Origin: Pseudomonas sp. dw_612
GTDB taxonomy: Bacteria; Pseudomonadota; Gammaproteobacteria; Pseudomonadales; Pseudomonadaceae
Length of the DNA stretch: 64,000 nt
Assembly (NCBI RefSeq): GCF_018449725.1
Contig: NZ_JAAVVC010000002.1
Coordinates: forward strand, 248,001 to 312,000
Direction: 5' to 3'
In this document: positions 26,075 through 36,347 of the stretch, piece by piece
Numbering within the stretch: position 1 is the first letter of the stretch
How the letters are laid out: every line of letters starts with the position of its first letter
Position numbers and translations under genes: made by a program
The notes under the pieces: generated by a model
Databases searched by the model: none
What the model saw: the letters and a program-made list of their open reading frames with translations, nothing else
Told to the model about the DNA's origin: nothing

Positions 26075-27124
26075 ATGACGACTATTTTCGATCCGATCAA
26101 ACTGGGCGACCTCGAGTTGGCCAACCGCATCATCATGGCACCGCTGACCCGCTGCCGCGCCGACGAAGGCCGTGTGCCGAACGCGCTGATGGCCGAATAC
26201 TACGTACAACGTGCCTCGGCCGGCCTGATCCTCAGCGAAGCCACCTCGGTGACGCCGATGGGCGTCGGTTACCCGGACACCCCCGGCATCTGGTCCAACG
26301 ACCAGGTACGTGGCTGGGCCAACGTGACTAAAGCGGTCCATGCGGCCGGCGGCAAGATTGTCCTGCAACTGTGGCACGTTGGGCGGGTTTCCCATGAGTC
26401 GTACCTCGACGGCGAAACACCGGTTGCACCGAGCGCCATCCAGCCTAAAGGTCACGTCAGCCTGGTTCGCCCGCTGGCCGACTACCCGACGCCGCGCGCT
26501 CTGGAAATCGCTGAAATCGCCGACGTCGTCGACGCTTACCGCGTGGGTGCCGAGAACGCCAAGGCTGCCGGTTTCGACGGCGTGGAAATCCACGGCGCCA
26601 ACGGTTACCTGCTCGACCAGTTCCTGCAAAGCAGCACCAACCAGCGCACCGACAACTACGGTGGCTCCCTGGAAAACCGTGCGCGCCTGCTGCTGGAAGT
26701 GACGGACGCCGCGATCGAAGTCTGGGGTGCCGGCCGCGTGGGTGTGCACCTCGCACCGCGCGCTGACTCCCATGACATGGGCGACGACAACCTGTCCGAG
26801 ACCTTCACTTACGTGGCTCGCGAACTGGGCAAACGTGGCATCGCCTTCATTTGCTCCCGCGAAAAAGAAGCCGGCGACAGCCTGGGCCCACAATTGAAAG
26901 AAGCTTTCGGCGGCCCGTACATCGCCAACGAGCGCTTCACCAAGGACAGCGCCAACGCCTGGCTGGCCTCGGGCAAGGCTGATGCGGTCGCGTTCGGCGT
27001 GCCGTTCATTGCCAACCCGGACCTGCCGGCGCGCTTGAAAGCGGATGCACCGCTTAACGAAGCACGTCCAGAATTGTTCTATGCCAAGGGTCCGGTCGGC
27101 TATATCGACTATCCAACGCTGTAA
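26075..27124 (+). CDS. xenB: Old Yellow Enzyme, xenobiotic reductase XenB-type
   Basis: A 349-aa FMN enzyme with a (beta/alpha)8 barrel. MAPLTRCRAD (21-30), the substrate pair His173/Asn176 in EIHGANGYLLDQF and NYGGSLENRARLL are OYE hallmarks. Length and sequence type match XenB of P. fluorescens and P. putida, which reduces nitrate esters, TNT and activated alkenes using NADPH. Last gene of the ArsR-MFS-XenB unit, followed by a clear terminator. GAGGG lies before ATG 26075. Confidence 0.92.
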   Translation: MTTIFDPIKLGDLELANRIIMAPLTRCRADEGRVPNALMAEYYVQRASAGLILSEATSVTPMGVGYPDTPGIWSNDQVRGWANVTKAVHAAGGKIVLQLWHVGRVSHESYLDGETPVAPSAIQPKGHVSLVRPLADYPTPRALEIAEIADVVDAYRVGAENAKAAGFDGVEIHGANGYLLDQFLQSSTNQRTDNYGGSLENRARLLLEVTDAAIEVWGAGRVGVHLAPRADSHDMGDDNLSETFTYVARELGKRGIAFICSREKEAGDSLGPQLKEAFGGPYIANERFTKDSANAWLASGKADAVAFGVPFIANPDLPARLKADAPLNEARPELFYAKGPVGYIDYPTL

Positions 27125-27137
27125 CGATCGCAGACAT

Positions 27138-27175
27138 TAAAAAGCCCCGACTCGAAAGAGCCGGGGCTTTTTTTG
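27138..27175 (+). terminator. Rho-independent terminator after xenB
   Basis: AGCCCCGACTC and GAGCCGGGGCT form an 11-bp stem with one mismatch and a GAAA loop, followed by a T-run. The next 220 bases before ttgR show no gene. Confidence 0.88.
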
Positions 27176-27394
27176 CACTCGCGTTCAACGAATTGGAAGC
27201 TTCGGAAGCTATTTGCGGGTTTATTTACAGTCCTTAACACCCACGAAACAAATTCCCTACAAAATACGTAGCTCGCTACCTATCAACCTGCTACTAGTCC
27301 GTATATAAAAGCACACCATGATGTCGAGGCGAGCAAAGCAAATGGGTTGCTGCCTGAAGTGTTGACACAACCTGTTCCAATTACGCATTTTGTT

Positions 27395-28027
27395 TCATTT
27401 GCGCAGGCTGGGGCTCAAGCGCAGCATATCCAACCCTGTATTGACCCACCGCTCGGCCTCGACGTGCAGCTCAAAGCTGTCGGGCGCCAGTAACCACTGA
27501 TACAGGATGCCGTCGATGTAGGCATGCAGGCTGATCGCCGCGCGGGCCGTGTCGAGATCTTCCGGCAATTGGCCCCGATTTACCGCATTGGTCAGGGCCA
27601 GGGCGATGCGAACATTGCAGTCGAGGCTGACCGCCCGGCGTTGCTGGCGCAGGTCACACATTTCATCGGTGAATTCGCACTTATGAAACAGAATCTCGTT
27701 GATGCGTCGGGTCTTCGGGTCCAGGGCAACTTGATGAAACAAATGAGTCAGCAACTTGCGCATGCAGCCCAGCGGATCGAGTTCGTGCTCGCTCTCACTG
27801 GCCTTGGCCATTTCATCCAGTGGCTCATGCAGGGTATCGAGCATCGCCTGCACCAGGTCCGCCTTGTTGCTGAAATGCCAGTAGATGGCCCCGCGAGTAA
27901 CGCCAGCCAGGCTAGCGATGTCCGACAGCGTCGTGCGTGCCACGCCCCTTTCATAAAAGGCTTTCTCTGCCGCTTCGAGTATCTGGCTACGGGTTTCTTG
28001 AGCTTCCTCTTTGGTACGACGGACCAT
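27395..28027 (-). CDS. ttgR: TetR-family repressor of the RND efflux operon
   Basis: A 210-aa protein that begins [20 protein letters not shown], as do TtgR, EmhR and related repressors; the helix-turn-helix is [20 protein letters not shown] (33-52), and [12 protein letters not shown] closes the protein. Known members release DNA when they bind antibiotics or flavonoids in the C-terminal pocket. It is divergent from the ttgA-type gene, with an operator-like sequence between them. Called TtgR after P. putida; EmhR is the equivalent name in P. fluorescens. Confidence 0.93.
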   Translation of the reverse strand: MVRRTKEEAQETRSQILEAAEKAFYERGVARTTLSDIASLAGVTRGAIYWHFSNKADLVQAMLDTLHEPLDEMAKASESEHELDPLGCMRKLLTHLFHQVALDPKTRRINEILFHKCEFTDEMCDLRQQRRAVSLDCNVRIALALTNAVNRGQLPEDLDTARAAISLHAYIDGILYQWLLAPDSFELHVEAERWVNTGLDMLRLSPSLRK

Positions 28028-28170
28028 GGCAGTACAACCTCAATCAGGATGCTTCAGCGATGTCTGAACAACCGCTGAATAAAAGTGGGGCGAATGCTCT
28101 TGGGAGTCGTCCCCGGCCTACAATTCAAACCTTTGAACAGCTTCCGTAACGGTGTGGGTACGCAGCCTAG

Positions 28171-28206
28171 GTGTTTACAAACAACCATGAACGTAAGTAT
28201 ATTCAT
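28171..28206. promoter_or_regulatory. TtgR-type operator and ttgA promoter
   Basis: TTTACAAACAACCATGAACG followed by TAAGTATATTC closely matches the known TtgR operator of P. putida. TTTACA (28174-28179) and TATATT (28198-28203), 18 bases apart, form a plausible promoter reading towards ttgA, so a bound repressor would cover the -35 to -10 region. Confidence 0.75.
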
Positions 28207-28292
28207 TAGCAAGCTACTTATCTACTCAGCGCACTTTTTTTACCCTTCCACCTTTCGAGTGCGCATCTTGCGCGCCTGACCCGAGGATTTTC

Positions 28293-29450
28293 ATGCAATT
28301 CAAGCCAGCTGTTACCGCTCTGGTCACCGCCGTCGCCCTCGCATCGCTGCTCAGCGGATGTAAAAAGGAAGAGGCACCTCCGGCCCCTCCCGCCCCTCAG
28401 GTCGGCGTCGTAACCCTGCAACCTCAAGCCTTTACCCTGACATCCGAACTTCCAGGCCGTACCAGTGCGTACCGCATCGCCGAAGTTCGCCCACAGGTCA
28501 ACGGCATCATTCTCAAGCGCCTGTTCAAGGAAGGTGGCGACGTCAAGGCCGGCCAGCAGCTCTATCAGATCGATCCGTCGGTCTATGAGGCCACCCTGAA
28601 AAGCGCCGAAGCCAACCTGCAACAGACCAAGTCGATCTCCGATCGCTACAAGCAACTGGTCCAGGAGCAAGCCGTCAGCCGTCAGGAATACGACACGGCC
28701 ACGGCCAATCGCTTGCAGTCGGAAGCGTCCCTGCAGTCCGCCCAGATCAACGTGCGCTACACCAAGGTCTACGCACCGATCACCGGTCGCATCGGCCGTT
28801 CTTCGGTGACCGAAGGCGCGCTGGTCACCAGCGGCCAGACCGACGCGATGGCGGTCATTCAGCAATTGGACCCGATCTATGTCGACGTCACTCAGTCCTC
28901 GGTCGAGTTGCTTGAACTGCGCCGCGAACTGGAAAGCGGTCGCCTGCAAAAGGCGGGCGACAACTCGGCCGCGGTCAAACTGACCCTTGAAGACGGCAGC
29001 CAGTACAAGCAGGACGGCAAACTGGAGTTCTCCGAAGTCTCGGTTGACCAGACCACCGGGTCCGTCACCCTGCGCGCCGTGTTCCCCAACCCAGATCACA
29101 CCCTGCTGCCCGGCATGTTCGTTCACGCCCAGTTGCAATCCGGCGTGAACAGCGCGGCGATCCTGGCTCCGCAACAAGGTGTGACCCGCGACCTCAAAGG
29201 CACCCCGACCGCACTGGTCGTCGGTCCCGATAACAAGGTCGAGCTGCGTCAGCTCAAGGCCAGCCGTACCGTCGGCAGCCAGTGGCTGATCGAAGACGGT
29301 CTCAAGGCGGGCGATCGCCTGATCACCGAAGGGCTGCAATTCGTCAAGCCTGGCATTGAGGTCAAGCCGACCGAAGCCACCAACGTTGGCGCAAAGAACC
29401 CGGCCCCCGCTCAGACAGCTGATAAGGCTTACAGCGGCAAAGGGGAGTAA
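28293..29450 (+). CDS. ttgA: RND efflux periplasmic adaptor (TtgA/EmhA/MexA-type)
   Basis: A 385-aa lipoprotein (lipobox LLSGC, Cys23) with the membrane-fusion layout: barrel-sandwich start VGVVTLQPQAF, lipoyl half LFKEGGDVKAGQQLYQIDP (about 75-93), an alpha-hairpin (about 95-160), the second lipoyl half VYAPITGRIGRSSVTEGALV and a C-terminal beta-barrel. It joins the inner-membrane pump to the outer-membrane channel. First gene of the operon, with three bases before ttgB. Confidence 0.94.
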   Translation: MQFKPAVTALVTAVALASLLSGCKKEEAPPAPPAPQVGVVTLQPQAFTLTSELPGRTSAYRIAEVRPQVNGIILKRLFKEGGDVKAGQQLYQIDPSVYEATLKSAEANLQQTKSISDRYKQLVQEQAVSRQEYDTATANRLQSEASLQSAQINVRYTKVYAPITGRIGRSSVTEGALVTSGQTDAMAVIQQLDPIYVDVTQSSVELLELRRELESGRLQKAGDNSAAVKLTLEDGSQYKQDGKLEFSEVSVDQTTGSVTLRAVFPNPDHTLLPGMFVHAQLQSGVNSAAILAPQQGVTRDLKGTPTALVVGPDNKVELRQLKASRTVGSQWLIEDGLKAGDRLITEGLQFVKPGIEVKPTEATNVGAKNPAPAQTADKAYSGKGE

Positions 29451-29453
29451 ACC

Positions 29454-32400
29454 ATGTCGAAATTTTTTATCGACCGTCCGATTTTCGCGTGGGTAATTGC
29501 CCTCGTGATCATGCTGGTCGGGGCTCTATCGATCCTCAAGCTTCCCATCAACCAATACCCGAGCATTGCGCCGCCGGCCATTGCGATCCAGGTAACCTAC
29601 CCAGGCGCGTCCGCACAAACCGTGCAGGACACCGTGGTGCAGGTCATCGAGCAACAGCTCAACGGTATCGATAACCTGCGTTATGTGTCGTCGGAAAGTA
29701 ACTCCGACGGCAGCATGACCATTACCGCCACCTTCGAGCAGGGCACCAACTCCGACACCGCGCAGGTTCAGGTCCAGAACAAACTGAACCTGGCCACCCC
29801 GCTGCTGCCGCAAGAAGTGCAGCAACAGGGTATCCGCGTGACCAAGGCAGTGAAAAACTTCCTGCTGGTGATTGGCGTGGTCTCGCAAGACGGCAGCATG
29901 TCCAAGGACGACCTGTCCAACTACATCGTGTCGAACATGCAGGACCCGATCTCCCGGACCGCCGGTGTCGGTGACTTCCAGGTCTTCGGTGCCCAGTACG
30001 CGATGCGGATCTGGCTCGACCCGGCCAAGCTGAACAACTTCAACCTGACCCCGGCCGATGTCAGTGCCGCGATCTCGGCACAGAACGTTCAGATCTCCTC
30101 CGGTCAACTCGGTGGTTTGCCGGCCTTGCCTGGCCAGCAACTGAACGCCACGATCATCGGCAAGACCCGTCTGCAGACTGCCGAGCAGTTCAAGGCGATC
30201 CTGCTGAAGGTCAACAAGGATGGCTCGCAAGTCCGCGTCGGTGATGTCGCCGATGTCGGTCTGGGTGGCGAAAACTCCAGCATCGCGGCGCAGTTCAACG
30301 GCAAACCGGCTTCAGGTCTGGCGGTAAAACTGGCCAACGGCGCCAACGCCCTCGATACGGCCAAGGCTCTGCGTAAAACCATCAGCGACCTGCAGCCGTT
30401 CTTCCCGCAAGGGATGGAAGTGGTGTTCCCGTACGACACCACTCCGGTGGTGACCGAGTCGATCAAGGGCGTGGTTGAAACCCTGGTCGAAGCGATCGTG
30501 CTGGTGTTCCTGGTGATGTTCCTGTTCCTGCAAAACTTCCGCGCCACCATCATCACCACAATGACCGTGCCGGTGGTATTGCTGGGTACGTTCGGCATCC
30601 TCGCGGCGTTCGGTTTCAGCATCAACACCCTGACCATGTTCGGTATGGTGTTGGCCATCGGCTTGCTGGTGGACGATGCCATTGTCGTGGTGGAAAACGT
30701 CGAGCGGGTGATGAGCGAGGAAGGCCTGTCGCCCAAGGAAGCCACCAAGAAATCCATGGGGCAGATCCAGGGCGCGCTGGTCGGTATCGCGTTGGTGCTG
30801 TCGGCGGTACTGCTGCCGATGGCGTTCTTCAGCGGTTCCACCGGTGTGATCTACAAGCAGTTCTCGATCACCATCGTTTCGGCCATGGCGCTTTCCGTGA
30901 TGGTCGCTTTGATCTTCACCCCGGCGCTCTGCGCCACCATGCTCAAGGCGATTCCGAAAGGCGAGCACGGCACCCCGAAACGCGGCTTCTTTGGCTGGTT
31001 CAACCGCAACTTCGACCGTGGCCTCAGAAGCTACGAGCGCGGTGTCGGCAACATGCTCAAGCACAAGATCCCGTATCTGTTGGCTTACTTGCTGATCATC
31101 GTCGGCATGATCTGGCTGTTCACCCGCATCCCGACCGCGTTCCTGCCGGAAGAAGACCAGGGCGTACTGTTCGCCCAGGTGCAAACCCCGGCCGGTTCCA
31201 GTGCCGAACGCACCCAAGTGGTGATCGACGAGATGCGTTCTTACCTGCTGGAGAAAGAATCCGGTGCGGTAGCCTCGGTGTTCACCGTAAACGGCTTCAA
31301 CTTCGCCGGTCGCGGGCAGAGCTCCGGTCTGGCGTTCATCATGCTCAAACCGTGGGGCGAGCGTGATGCGAGCAACAGCGTGTTTGCCCTGGCAGGCCGC
31401 GCTCAGCAGCACTTCTTTACCTTCCGCGATGCCATGGTGTTTGCCTTCGCACCACCAGCGGTACTGGAGTTGGGTAACGCCACCGGTTTCGACGTGTTCC
31501 TGCAAGACCGCGCCGGTATCGGTCACGACAAGCTGATGGCTGCGCGTAACCAGTTCCTCGGCATGGCGGCACAGAGCAAGGTGCTGTACCAGGTGCGTCC
31601 GAACGGCCTGAACGACGAACCGCAATACCAGTTGGAAATCGACGACGAGAAAGCCAGCGCCCTCGGCCTGACCCTCTCCGACATCAACAGCACGCTGTCG
31701 ATCTCCTTCGGTAGTAGCTACGTGAACGACTTTATCGACCGTGGTCGGGTGAAGAAGGTTTACGTACAAGGCAAGCCAGGCTCGCGCATGAGCCCGGAAG
31801 ACCTGAAGAAATGGTATGTGCGCAACAGCGCGGGCACCATGGTGCCGTTCTCCGCGTTCGCCAAGGGCGAGTGGGTGTACGGTTCGCCAAAACTGGCCCG
31901 TTACAACGGCGTGGAAGCGATGGAAATCCTCGGGGCTCCGGCGCCGGGCTACTCCACCGGTGAAGCCATGGCCGAAGTCGAAGCCATTGCCAAGAAACTG
32001 CCGGCGGGCGTGGGTATTTCCTGGACCGGTCTGTCCTACGAGGAACGGCTGTCCGGCTCGCAAGCGCCAGCGCTGTATGCCCTGTCGCTGCTGATGGTGT
32101 TCCTGTGTCTGGCGGCGTTGTATGAAAGCTGGTCGATTCCGATCGCGGTCATGCTCGTAGTGCCACTGGGGATCATCGGTGCATTGATGGCAACAAGTCT
32201 GCGAGGGCTGTCCAACGACGTGTACTTCCAGGTGGGGCTGTTGACAACCATCGGCCTGGCATCGAAAAACGCCATTCTGATCGTCGAGTTCGCCAAGGCA
32301 CTGCACGAGCAAGGCAAATCCCTGCGCGAGGCGGCGATCGAGGCCTGCCGCATGCGTCTGCGACCGATCATCATGACGTCGCTGGCCTTCGTACTCGGTG

Positions 32401-32603
32401 TGGTTCCGCTGGCCATCTCCACCGGCGCCGGTTCGGGCAGCCAGCATGCGATCGGCACCGGGGTAATTGGCGGTATGATCACCGCCACGGTCCTGGCGAT
32501 CTTCTGGGTCCCACTGTTCTTCGTCACCGTGTCATCCATCGGCCAGCGTAATAAAGCTGACGAGGAAGACGCCAATGAAACTCCTAAAGAGGCTGGCCAA
32601 TGA
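29454..32603 (+). CDS. ttgB: RND efflux pump, inner-membrane transporter (TtgB/EmhB/MexB-type)
   Basis: A 1049-aa HAE1-family pump. It starts [20 protein letters not shown] (TM1), and the proton-relay pair Asp407-Asp408 is in [13 protein letters not shown] of TM4; Lys of TM10 lies in [15 protein letters not shown]. Periplasmic docking and porter segments and length agree with MexB/AcrB. It exports hydrophobic drugs, solvents and aromatic compounds driven by protons, as a trimer with TtgA and TtgC. Stop overlaps the ttgC start by four bases. Confidence 0.96.
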   Translation: MSKFFIDRPIFAWVIALVIMLVGALSILKLPINQYPSIAPPAIAIQVTYPGASAQTVQDTVVQVIEQQLNGIDNLRYVSSESNSDGSMTITATFEQGTNSDTAQVQVQNKLNLATPLLPQEVQQQGIRVTKAVKNFLLVIGVVSQDGSMSKDDLSNYIVSNMQDPISRTAGVGDFQVFGAQYAMRIWLDPAKLNNFNLTPADVSAAISAQNVQISSGQLGGLPALPGQQLNATIIGKTRLQTAEQFKAILLKVNKDGSQVRVGDVADVGLGGENSSIAAQFNGKPASGLAVKLANGANALDTAKALRKTISDLQPFFPQGMEVVFPYDTTPVVTESIKGVVETLVEAIVLVFLVMFLFLQNFRATIITTMTVPVVLLGTFGILAAFGFSINTLTMFGMVLAIGLLVDDAIVVVENVERVMSEEGLSPKEATKKSMGQIQGALVGIALVLSAVLLPMAFFSGSTGVIYKQFSITIVSAMALSVMVALIFTPALCATMLKAIPKGEHGTPKRGFFGWFNRNFDRGLRSYERGVGNMLKHKIPYLLAYLLIIVGMIWLFTRIPTAFLPEEDQGVLFAQVQTPAGSSAERTQVVIDEMRSYLLEKESGAVASVFTVNGFNFAGRGQSSGLAFIMLKPWGERDASNSVFALAGRAQQHFFTFRDAMVFAFAPPAVLELGNATGFDVFLQDRAGIGHDKLMAARNQFLGMAAQSKVLYQVRPNGLNDEPQYQLEIDDEKASALGLTLSDINSTLSISFGSSYVNDFIDRGRVKKVYVQGKPGSRMSPEDLKKWYVRNSAGTMVPFSAFAKGEWVYGSPKLARYNGVEAMEILGAPAPGYSTGEAMAEVEAIAKKLPAGVGISWTGLSYEERLSGSQAPALYALSLLMVFLCLAALYESWSIPIAVMLVVPLGIIGALMATSLRGLSNDVYFQVGLLTTIGLASKNAILIVEFAKALHEQGKSLREAAIEACRMRLRPIIMTSLAFVLGVVPLAISTGAGSGSQHAIGTGVIGGMITATVLAIFWVPLFFVTVSSIGQRNKADEEDANETPKEAGQ

Positions 32604-34060
32604 GCAAGTCGCTACTCTCCCTAGCTGTTGCCGCTTTCGTGCTCGGCGGCTGCTCGCTGATTCCTGACTATCAGCAGCCTGCAGCACCGGTGGCAGGTCA
32701 GTTCCCGCAAGGTCCGGCGTATTCGCCGGCCCAGGCGCCGAGCCAGGCCGCTGCCGAACAAGGCTGGAAGCAGTTTTTCCATGACCCGGCGCTGCAACAG
32801 ATGATCCAGGTCGCCCTAGAGAACAACCGTGACCTGCGTGTCGCGGCCCTGAACATCGACGCATTCGCCGCTCAGTACCGCATTCAGCGTGCGGATCTGT
32901 ACCCGGCCATTTCGGCCACTGGCTCCGGCAGCCGTCAACGTGTTCCGGCGGACATGTCGCAAACCGGTCAGGCGGGGATCACCAGTTCCTACTCCGCCAC
33001 GGTCGGTATCAGCGCCTATGAACTCGACCTGTTCGGTCGGGTTCGCAGCCTGAGCGAAGAAGCCCTGCAGAAATACTTCGCCACCGAAGAAGCACGGCGC
33101 AGCACCCAGATCAGCCTGGTCGCCAGTGTGGCTAACGCCTATCTGACCTGGCAGGCCGACAAGGAACTGCTGAAACTGACCCAGGACACCCTCGGCGCGT
33201 TCGAGGAGAGCTACAAGCTCACCTCGCGCAGCAACGAAGTCGGTGTTGCATCGGCCCTGGACCTGGCGCAGTCGCGTACCTCGGTGGAAAACGCCCGGGC
33301 ACAACTGGCCAAGTACACCCGTCAGGTCGCTCAGGATGAAAACAGCCTGGTGCTGCTGCTCGGCACCGGCGTGCCGGGCAACCTGCAAGCCGCCAAGCCA
33401 TTGTCGGATGATCTGCTGAGCGACGTACCGCCGGGTCTGCCGTCGGACTTGCTGCAGCGTCGTCCGGACATCCTCCAGGCCGAATACAACCTGAAGGCCG
33501 CCAACGCCAACATCGGCGCGGCGCGGGCTGCGTTCTTCCCGAGCATCAGCCTGACCGCCAATGCCGGCACCCTGAGCCCGGACCTGTCCGGTCTGTTCAA
33601 GGGTGGTTCGGGGACCTGGCTGTTCTCGCCGCAGATCAACCTGCCGATCTTCAACGCCGGCAGCCTGCGCGCCAGCCTGGATTACTCGAAAATCCAGAAA
33701 GACATCGGCGTGGCGAACTACGAGAAGTCCATTCAAACGGCCTTCCAGGAAGTCGCCGACGGCCTGGCCGCCCGCCAGACCTACACCGAGCAGTTGCAGG
33801 CCCAACGTGATTTCGTCGCCGCCAACCAGGACTACTACCGTCTGGCCGAGCGTCGTTATCGCATTGGTGTCGACAGCAACCTGACCTTCCTCGATGCCCA
33901 GCGTCAGTTGTTCAGTGCTCAACAGACACTGATCACCGATCGTCTGGCGCAGTTGAACAGCGCGGTCAATCTGTACAAGGCGCTGGGTGGTGGCTGGAAC
34001 GAACAAACGGCGAAGAACGAGCCGTTGAAAGAAGAAGCGCCGAAGTTGAAGTTGTTCTGA
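32600..34060 (+). CDS. ttgC: RND efflux outer-membrane channel lipoprotein (TtgC/EmhC/OprM-type)
   Basis: A 486-aa NodT/OprM-family protein with lipobox VLGGCS (Cys18). Two OEP repeats are present, the first with [20 protein letters not shown], the second with [18 protein letters not shown]. It forms the trimeric outer-membrane duct for the pump. Its ATG overlaps the ttgB stop (ATGA). A short terminator follows about 20 bases after the stop. Confidence 0.95.
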   Translation: MSKSLLSLAVAAFVLGGCSLIPDYQQPAAPVAGQFPQGPAYSPAQAPSQAAAEQGWKQFFHDPALQQMIQVALENNRDLRVAALNIDAFAAQYRIQRADLYPAISATGSGSRQRVPADMSQTGQAGITSSYSATVGISAYELDLFGRVRSLSEEALQKYFATEEARRSTQISLVASVANAYLTWQADKELLKLTQDTLGAFEESYKLTSRSNEVGVASALDLAQSRTSVENARAQLAKYTRQVAQDENSLVLLLGTGVPGNLQAAKPLSDDLLSDVPPGLPSDLLQRRPDILQAEYNLKAANANIGAARAAFFPSISLTANAGTLSPDLSGLFKGGSGTWLFSPQINLPIFNAGSLRASLDYSKIQKDIGVANYEKSIQTAFQEVADGLAARQTYTEQLQAQRDFVAANQDYYRLAERRYRIGVDSNLTFLDAQRQLFSAQQTLITDRLAQLNSAVNLYKALGGGWNEQTAKNEPLKEEAPKLKLF

Positions 34061-34077
34061 TAGCGCTTTGAACTACA

Positions 34078-34105
34078 AGAAGCCCACCGATTGGTGGGCT
34101 TTTTG
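34078..34105 (+). terminator. Rho-independent terminator after ttgC
   Basis: AGCCCACC-GATT-GGTGGGCT at 34081-34100 gives a perfect 8-bp stem, with an A-rich side upstream and TTTTTG downstream. Confidence 0.88.
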
Positions 34106-34141
34106 TTGGCGGCGGGAAGAGGTGTGTTGTCCGGCCTGGCG

Positions 34142-34228
34142 CCTTCGCGAGCAAGCCCGCTCCCACAGGTGACCGCGTTCTCTCTGAAGGAATGCGGTCA
34201 CCTGTGGGAGCGGGCTTGCTCGCGAAGA
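34142..34228. repeat. REP pair (inverted)
   Basis: Reverse core 34144-34166 and forward core 34204-34226; CAGGTGACCGC and GCGGTCACCTG between them extend the dyad. Confidence 0.9.
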
Positions 34229-34493
34229 GGCCAGCACATCCGCCCCAAAATCCAAGCCAATCTTACGTTCGATAATCGCCCAAAACCCGTCCAAGCCAAT
34301 TGAATCCCGCCGCCCATCCCCCGCACCATTCGCCTCACAAAACCAATAACAACAGGTTCATCACCATGCCCCCGCGCCCTGCCCTGTCCGGCTGATCTCA
34401 CCCGTTCCTCCCCCCTTTTCAAATCTTGTGTCTGCACCCCCAGGTTGCGGCAGCGCCCCGTTTCACCCCTAACAATTAGAGAGACCCGAGCCC
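34229..34493. other. Non-coding leader of the porin gene
   Basis: About 265 bases with no supported gene. A ten-codon ORF (ATG at 34364) is present but has no features. The porin promoter must lie here; I could not pick clear -35/-10 boxes. Confidence 0.4.
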
Positions 34494-35753
34494 ATGAAGC
34501 CTTCCACCGCGCAGTACCTGTTTCCCAGCCTCATCGCCGCCGCACTGGCCGGCAGTGCCTTGCCCGCCGCCGCCGAAGAGTCGGGTTTTGTCGAGGGGGC
34601 CAAGGTCAACCTGAACCTGCGTAACTTCTACATCAACCGTAACTTCACCAACCCGACCAAAGCCCAGGGCAAGGCTGAGGAATGGACGCAAAACTTCATC
34701 CTCGACGCCAAGTCCGGTTTCACCCAGGGCACGGTCGGGTTCGGGATGGATGTGCTGGGGCTGTACTCGCTGAAACTCGACGGCGGCAAAGGCACCGGTG
34801 GCACGCAGTTGCTGCCGCTGGATCACGATGGGCGCCCGGCGGACAGCTTTGGCCGCACCAACGTCGCGTTCAAAGCCAAGCTATCCCAGACCGAAGTGAA
34901 GGTCGGCGAATGGATGCCGGTGCTGCCGATCCTGCGTTCGGATGACGGCCGCTCCCTGCCGCAAACCTTCCGTGGCGGGCAAATCATGTCGAAGGAAATC
35001 GACGGCCTGACGCTGTACGGCGGCCAGTTCCGCGCCAACAGCCCGCGGGACGACAGCAGCATGAGCGACATGTCGATGGTCGGCAAAGCGGCGTTCACCT
35101 CTGACCGTTTCAACTTCCAGGGCGGCGAGTACGTCTTCAACGACAAGCACACCCAGATTGGCCTGTGGAACGCCGAACTCAAGGACATCTACAGCCAGCA
35201 ATTCGTCAACCTGATCCACACGCAGCCCATCGGCGACTGGACCCTCGGCGCCAACCTCGGTGTCTTCTACGGCAAGGATGACGGCAGCGCCCGGGCCGGC
35301 GAGTTGGACAACAAGACCTGGTCCGGCCTGTTTTCGGCCAGGTACGGCGGCAACACCTTCTATGTCGGCCTGCAAAAACTCACCGGCGACAGTGCCTGGA
35401 TGCGGGTCAACGGCACCAGCGGCGGCACACTGGCCAACGACAGTTACAACAACAGCTACGACAACGCCCAGGAACGCTCCTGGCAAGTACGCCACGACTA
35501 CAACTTCGTCGCCCTCGGCATTCCCGGCCTGACCCTGATGAACCGCTACATCAGCGGCGACAACGTACACACCGCCACCACCACCGACGGCAAGGAATGG
35601 GGCCGCGAATCAGAACTGGGTTACACCGTGCAAAGCGGCACGCTCAAGGACCTGAACGTCAAATGGCGCAACTCGACCATGCGCCGGGACTTCAGCAACA
35701 ACGAGTTTGATGAGAACCGGCTGATTGTCAGCTATCCGATCAGCTTGCTGTAA
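34494..35753 (+). CDS. OprD family outer-membrane porin
   Basis: A 419-aa porin with a signal peptide (cut after ALPAAA-E near 27). It starts the barrel with GFVEGAKVNLNLRNFYINRN and AEEWTQNFILDAKSGFTQGT, both OprD-family hallmarks, and has FRGGQIMSKEIDGLTLYGGQ; it ends on ISLL. Such 18-stranded channels take up amino acids or aromatic/organic acids. The substrate is not predictable, although nearby pca genes make an aromatic acid conceivable. Its stop directly abuts the stop of the convergent rhs immunity gene. Confidence 0.92.
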   Translation: MKPSTAQYLFPSLIAAALAGSALPAAAEESGFVEGAKVNLNLRNFYINRNFTNPTKAQGKAEEWTQNFILDAKSGFTQGTVGFGMDVLGLYSLKLDGGKGTGGTQLLPLDHDGRPADSFGRTNVAFKAKLSQTEVKVGEWMPVLPILRSDDGRSLPQTFRGGQIMSKEIDGLTLYGGQFRANSPRDDSSMSDMSMVGKAAFTSDRFNFQGGEYVFNDKHTQIGLWNAELKDIYSQQFVNLIHTQPIGDWTLGANLGVFYGKDDGSARAGELDNKTWSGLFSARYGGNTFYVGLQKLTGDSAWMRVNGTSGGTLANDSYNNSYDNAQERSWQVRHDYNFVALGIPGLTLMNRYISGDNVHTATTTDGKEWGRESELGYTVQSGTLKDLNVKWRNSTMRRDFSNNEFDENRLIVSYPISLL

Positions 35754-36338
35754 TCAGGGCCCCATCCGGGAGCGGCTGCGCTCCCCCTTCAATTCGGCCT
35801 GCTTGGGAACCATGCCAGGTTCTTTGTTCTGGATTTTTCTCACGCCACGGCCTAAAAAATAGTGCCAGTTTTTACCCGACTGCAAAGCGGCATCGGTCCA
35901 GTAATAGTTGTCCGGTATTTTGGAAACGGTGCCGTCCGCAAACGTCACACCTTTGTTGGCAACTTTTTTCAGTATCCGGACAAGGCAGCTGGACACTTTT
36001 TTTTCCGTCTCGCTGGGGTCACCGAGAAACGTGGACGCCCCTAGCGCTTCCTCATCTTCACCGCCGTAACGAATGTCGACGAAACCCTTGCGGTCGCTAC
36101 GGGTCAGGTCACGCTGTCCTTTCCCCAGGACTCTTTCACCCTCCGCACGGTCACCGATCATCAGCGCCAGGAACGGCGAATCGTTGTACAGAGCGTATTC
36201 ATCAGCACCGACTTCACTCACCTCGGCAAAGGGAGTTTCATAATTGTCCGAACGATAAAGACTCAAATCGGCTTCATTTTTAAGTTGATTCACGACGCTC
36301 GAAAAATCGTTAAACGTCATAAAGACTGCCCGATCCAT
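35754..36338 (-). CDS. Candidate immunity protein for the Rhs toxin
   Basis: A 194-aa soluble protein that I do not recognise. It is acidic in its first two thirds (EVSEVGADEYALYNDSPFLA, GGEDEEALG) and basic at the end, with no signal peptide or membrane helix. It begins ten bases after the rhs stop, its AAGGA site overlapping the end of rhs, which is the standard position of an immunity gene. Base composition is visibly more A+T-rich than the surrounding genes, like the rhs tip. The stop directly abuts the porin stop on the other strand. Function as immunity is inferred from position only. Confidence 0.7.
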   Translation of the reverse strand: MDRAVFMTFNDFSSVVNQLKNEADLSLYRSDNYETPFAEVSEVGADEYALYNDSPFLALMIGDRAEGERVLGKGQRDLTRSDRKGFVDIRYGGEDEEALGASTFLGDPSETEKKVSSCLVRILKKVANKGVTFADGTVSKIPDNYYWTDAALQSGKNWHYFLGRGVRKIQNKEPGMVPKQAELKGERSRSRMGP

Positions 36339-36347
36339 ATCACTTCC

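Noticed and set aside
30312..32447. 711-aa ORF antisense to ttgB
   Set aside because: His/Gln/Arg-rich shadow frame; the plus-strand pump is unambiguous.
34364..34393. Ten-codon ORF upstream of the porin
   Set aside because: Too short, without conserved features or a clear ribosome site to call it a leader peptide.
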